A stretch of 64,000 nt of DNA from Diplocloster agilis (GTDB lineage: Bacteria; Bacillota; Clostridia; Lachnospirales; Lachnospiraceae), in NCBI RefSeq assembly GCF_019042275.1, contig NZ_JAHQCW010000022.1, positions 34,389-98,388 of the forward strand, in the 5' to 3' direction. The position numbers and the translations under genes were made by a program. Below, in pieces: positions 61,390-64,000 of this stretch. A model generated the notes under the pieces. The model made no database searches and was not told the DNA's origin. It saw only the letters and a list, made by a program, of their open reading frames with translations. The stretch's first letter is position 1. The number at the start of each line of letters is the position of its first letter.

Positions 61390-63783
61390 TTGGAGCAGTT
61401 CAGTACGAAGTATGGAAAAAAATACGAGTTGTTAAAACAGTATTTTGGATACACGGAGTTTCGGGAAGGGCAGGAGATGCTGATCGACAGCCTTTTAAAA
61501 GGGCAGGATACCCTGGGAATTATGCCGACCGGCGCCGGGAAATCCATCTGTTATCAGATTCCCGCCCTGATGCTTCCGGGAATTACGCTGGTCATCTCTC
61601 CGCTGATTTCCCTGATGAAGGATCAGGTCAGTAGCTTGAACCAGGCGGGGATTCATGCGGCATATCTGAACAGCTCCCTGACTGTGAACCAGTACCGGAT
61701 GGCCATGCAGTACGCGGCGCAGGGGAGATATAAGATTATCTATGTGGCTCCGGAGCGTCTGGAGACGGAAGAGTTCCGGATGTTTGCGTCCCGGGCGCAG
61801 ATCTCCATGGTATGCGTGGACGAGGCCCACTGCGTATCCCAGTGGGGACAGGATTTCAGGCCCAGTTATCTGAAAATATCCAGATTCGTGGATACGCTGG
61901 ATATAAGACCGGTCCTCGGCGCTTTTACGGCTACCGCCACGAAGGAAGTGCGGGATGATATTATCTGTATGCTGAAACTCTGGAATCCTACGGTTTTAGT
62001 CAGCGGATTCGACCGGAAGAACCTGTATTTCGGCGTACAAACGCCCAAGAATAAATTCGACGCTTTGAAGGAATATGTCGTGGGACACGAAGATCAGAGC
62101 GGGATTATATACTGCCTGACCAGGAAAGATGTGGAAGAGGTATGTGAGAAGCTAAGGGCGGCCGGTGTGGCCGCGACCAGATATCATGCGGGGCTTGGCG
62201 ACCGGGAAAGACAGGAGAACCAGGATGATTTTATCTATGACCGCAGTCCCGTTATGGTCGCGACGAATGCTTTCGGAATGGGGATCGATAAATCCAATGT
62301 CCGCTATGTGATCCATTATAATATGCCGAAGAATATCGAAAGCTATTACCAGGAGGCGGGACGTGCCGGGCGGGACGGCGAGCCGTCGGAGTGTATCTTA
62401 TACTACAGCGGCCAGGACGTGCGGATTCATGAATTTATGATGGATCAGGAGCCGGAAAATGAGGCGCTTTCCCAGGATGAGCGGGAGCTGGTGCAGGAAC
62501 AGGACAGAATCCGGCTCCGAAAAATGACCTATTACTGTTTTACCAACGATTGTCTGAGAGATTACATACTGCGGTATTTCGGGGAGGCGGGCAGCGGGTA
62601 CTGCGGCAACTGCTCCAACTGCCTGACGGATTATGAGGAAACCGATATGACGGATGCCGCGGCGGATGTGATTACCTGTATCCGGGAGTGCCGGCAGCGC
62701 TATGGCATCAATGTGATCGTCGGCGTGCTGAGGGGGGAGAACCGGGCCAAGCTGCGCTCCTACGGTCTTACCGGCCTGGCCAGTTTCGGCCTGCGACGGG
62801 GCATGGACGAATCAAAGCTTAAGAGCCTAATCAATCAGATGCTGATGGACGAGATCCTTCTGGTGACGCGGGATAAATATATGCTGTTGAAATTAACCGG
62901 CAAAGCGAAAGAGATCCTGGACGGTGAACGAAAAGTAACCATGAAGTATAAGCCCAGGCAGGAAGAGCCAGCGTCAGCGGACGGCACGCGGCAGAAGAGA
63001 AGAAAACAGCGGATATCCGATATACTGAATTCCAGGGGATTGGAGCTGTTCGATCGGCTGCGGGAAAAACGTCTGGAGATCGCCCGCCAGGAAGGTATGC
63101 CCCCTTATATTATTTTTTCAGATAAGACCCTGACGGACATGTGTGTCAAGGTGCCGTTAAACCGGGAGGAAATGTTAAATGTAACCGGTGTGGGGCAAAA
63201 TAAATATGAACGCTACGGAGAACAATTTATCGAGTTCATCCGGGAGTTCACCGGCGGGGTGCATCAGGTCTTTTATTTTGAGGAAGAAGATGGGAAGGCC
63301 CCTTCGGTAGAGAGTTATCAAAAGGGTGCGCAGGCAAAAGCGGTGATAGTGGAGACGAAGAGTGATAGCGGCTTAGCGTCAGAAGACGACCAGGATTCCG
63401 GCAAAAAACCGGGACGCCGCTTAAAGGCCGAGTTCATGATGAGTGAACGAATCGCTTCACAGATATATTATTCCGAAAAGTGCACGCTGTCCGAGCTGGT
63501 ACAGCAGATGAACGATCAGCGGGACGCCAGCGTGATGAAACAAATAAAAAATAAGACGATCATGGACCGCCTGATCGGCGGGGGATATGTGCAGGAAACG
63601 GTAATCAATGATATCCAGCGCAAAATAATTACGGAAAAAGGCGCAGGTCTGGGTATATTTATGGAAAAGAAAGTAAGCCGTGAGGGCAATGAATACGAGG
63701 TGCTGTATTATAACGAATCCGCCCAGAGAGCGATCGTGGATAAGCTGCTGGATGAATGGCGCCTGCCGCTATCCGAGGATTAA
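61390..63783 (+). CDS. recQ: RecQ-family ATP-dependent DNA helicase
   Basis: A 797-aa helicase, longer than typical bacterial RecQ (about 600). SF2 motifs are clear: motif 0 FGYTEFREGQ, motif I MPTGAGKSICYQ, motif II VDEAHCVSQWGQDFRP, motif VI QEAGRAGRDG. A zinc-binding cluster (CFTNDCLRDY...CGNCSNC) is followed by a winged helix and an HRDC-like segment around residues 540-620 (LFDRLREKRLEIARQEGMPPYIIFSD, in parts). The extra C-terminal 170 residues include a second winged-helix-like part. It starts at TTG 61390 with GGAGG upstream and no better ATG. Repeat A4 begins 27 bases after the stop. Confidence 0.93.
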   Translation: MEQFSTKYGKKYELLKQYFGYTEFREGQEMLIDSLLKGQDTLGIMPTGAGKSICYQIPALMLPGITLVISPLISLMKDQVSSLNQAGIHAAYLNSSLTVNQYRMAMQYAAQGRYKIIYVAPERLETEEFRMFASRAQISMVCVDEAHCVSQWGQDFRPSYLKISRFVDTLDIRPVLGAFTATATKEVRDDIICMLKLWNPTVLVSGFDRKNLYFGVQTPKNKFDALKEYVVGHEDQSGIIYCLTRKDVEEVCEKLRAAGVAATRYHAGLGDRERQENQDDFIYDRSPVMVATNAFGMGIDKSNVRYVIHYNMPKNIESYYQEAGRAGRDGEPSECILYYSGQDVRIHEFMMDQEPENEALSQDERELVQEQDRIRLRKMTYYCFTNDCLRDYILRYFGEAGSGYCGNCSNCLTDYEETDMTDAAADVITCIRECRQRYGINVIVGVLRGENRAKLRSYGLTGLASFGLRRGMDESKLKSLINQMLMDEILLVTRDKYMLLKLTGKAKEILDGERKVTMKYKPRQEEPASADGTRQKRRKQRISDILNSRGLELFDRLREKRLEIARQEGMPPYIIFSDKTLTDMCVKVPLNREEMLNVTGVGQNKYERYGEQFIEFIREFTGGVHQVFYFEEEDGKAPSVESYQKGAQAKAVIVETKSDSGLASEDDQDSGKKPGRRLKAEFMMSERIASQIYYSEKCTLSELVQQMNDQRDASVMKQIKNKTIMDRLIGGGYVQETVINDIQRKIITEKGAGLGIFMEKKVSREGNEYEVLYYNESAQRAIVDKLLDEWRLPLSED

Positions 63784-63810
63784 GATCCGAACTGATACGG
63801 AAACTGCCGG

Positions 63811-64000
63811 GGGCTGTCGCACTCACTTAGTGATAGCGTCCTTCCTGGGGGCTTCGTATGCCCGCTGCTTAGGGCTTGGAACCGCGGGCGGTATACGGGG
63901 GCGCTCCGGGCGGCCGGGTTCTTTTGTATCTCCCTGGGAGCGCGGAGGGCTTGCGCTGGAATACGCTAAGTGAAATCGAAAAGCCGGGTTCAGGAACCGA
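63811..64000 (+). repeat. Family A giant hairpin repeat, copy A4 (cut by window end)
   Basis: Starts with GGGCTGTCGCACTCACTTAG, similar to A3, and continues with the shared arm sequence (GCTTGGAACCGCGGGCGGTA, GGCCGGGTTCTTTTGTATCT, AGTGAAATCGAAAAGCCGGG) to the first bases of the conserved core, where the window stops. The right arm should lie beyond base 64000. Confidence 0.88.

Overview
The window looks like the chromosome of a gut-type Lachnospiraceae (Clostridium cluster XIVa) bacterium. This rests on roughly 50% GC, strong GGAGG ribosome-binding sites, the gene types present (YesM/YesN two-component pair with a CUT1 sugar transporter, NfnAB, an ACT/PFL-family pair, a large cell-wall-anchored glycosidase with FIVAR repeats) and many GTG/TTG starts. 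The genus cannot be fixed from sequence alone.

Layout. 1-1.1 kb: two large palindromic repeats (A1, B1). 1.2-3.3 kb: ktrBA-like potassium uptake. 3.4-6.2 kb (minus): a 46-aa coiled-coil micro-protein and a four-part CoA-disulfide-reductase/rhodanese/TusA/DsrE fusion with a Crp/FNR-like palindrome at its promoter. 6.4 kb: tRNA-Leu(CAA). 6.6-16.2 kb: a DeoR-type regulator divergent from a sugar operon (mannitol-dehydrogenase-like enzyme, RbsB/A/C-type ABC importer, two PfkB kinases, RbsD-like pyranase, 3-hexulose-6-phosphate synthase and 6-phospho-3-hexuloisomerase). 16.5-24.9 kb: housekeeping genes polA, coaE, a YycJ-type metallo-hydrolase, ACT and PFL-family proteins, a MATE exporter and a LysR regulator. 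25-28.8 kb: iron alcohol dehydrogenase behind two Rex-like sites, then nfnAB. 29-46.3 kb: a carbohydrate locus (YesN/YesM, solute-binding protein, two permeases, a putative glycosidase-fold enzyme, a zinc-ribbon protein, a 2200-aa wall-anchored glycosidase and a GH36 enzyme). 46.9-53.2 kb: CcdA-TlpA fusion, hemolysin III family, MerR regulator, topB and a hexapeptide-repeat protein. 53.2-64 kb: repeat-rich region with A2+B2, an ABC exporter, a solo A-arm beside a truncated PD-(D/E)XK gene, a GntR/ABC (Ytr-like) operon, a GNAT protein, A3, recQ and A4 cut by the window end.

The most unusual content is two families of very large imperfect hairpins. Family A has three copies with both arms, one copy cut by the window edge and one solo arm; the complete ones are about 350-570 bp. 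Family B has two copies of about 280-313 bp. In both families the apical and bulge nucleotides are conserved, while long stem segments differ between copies and still pair. A2, A3 and A4 begin 9-27 nt after a stop codon, and twice an A element is followed by a B element. I recognise neither family; they could be structured RNAs, hairpin mobile elements, or DNA structures kept symmetrical by template switching. The second most unusual item is the hexulose-phosphate sugar operon.
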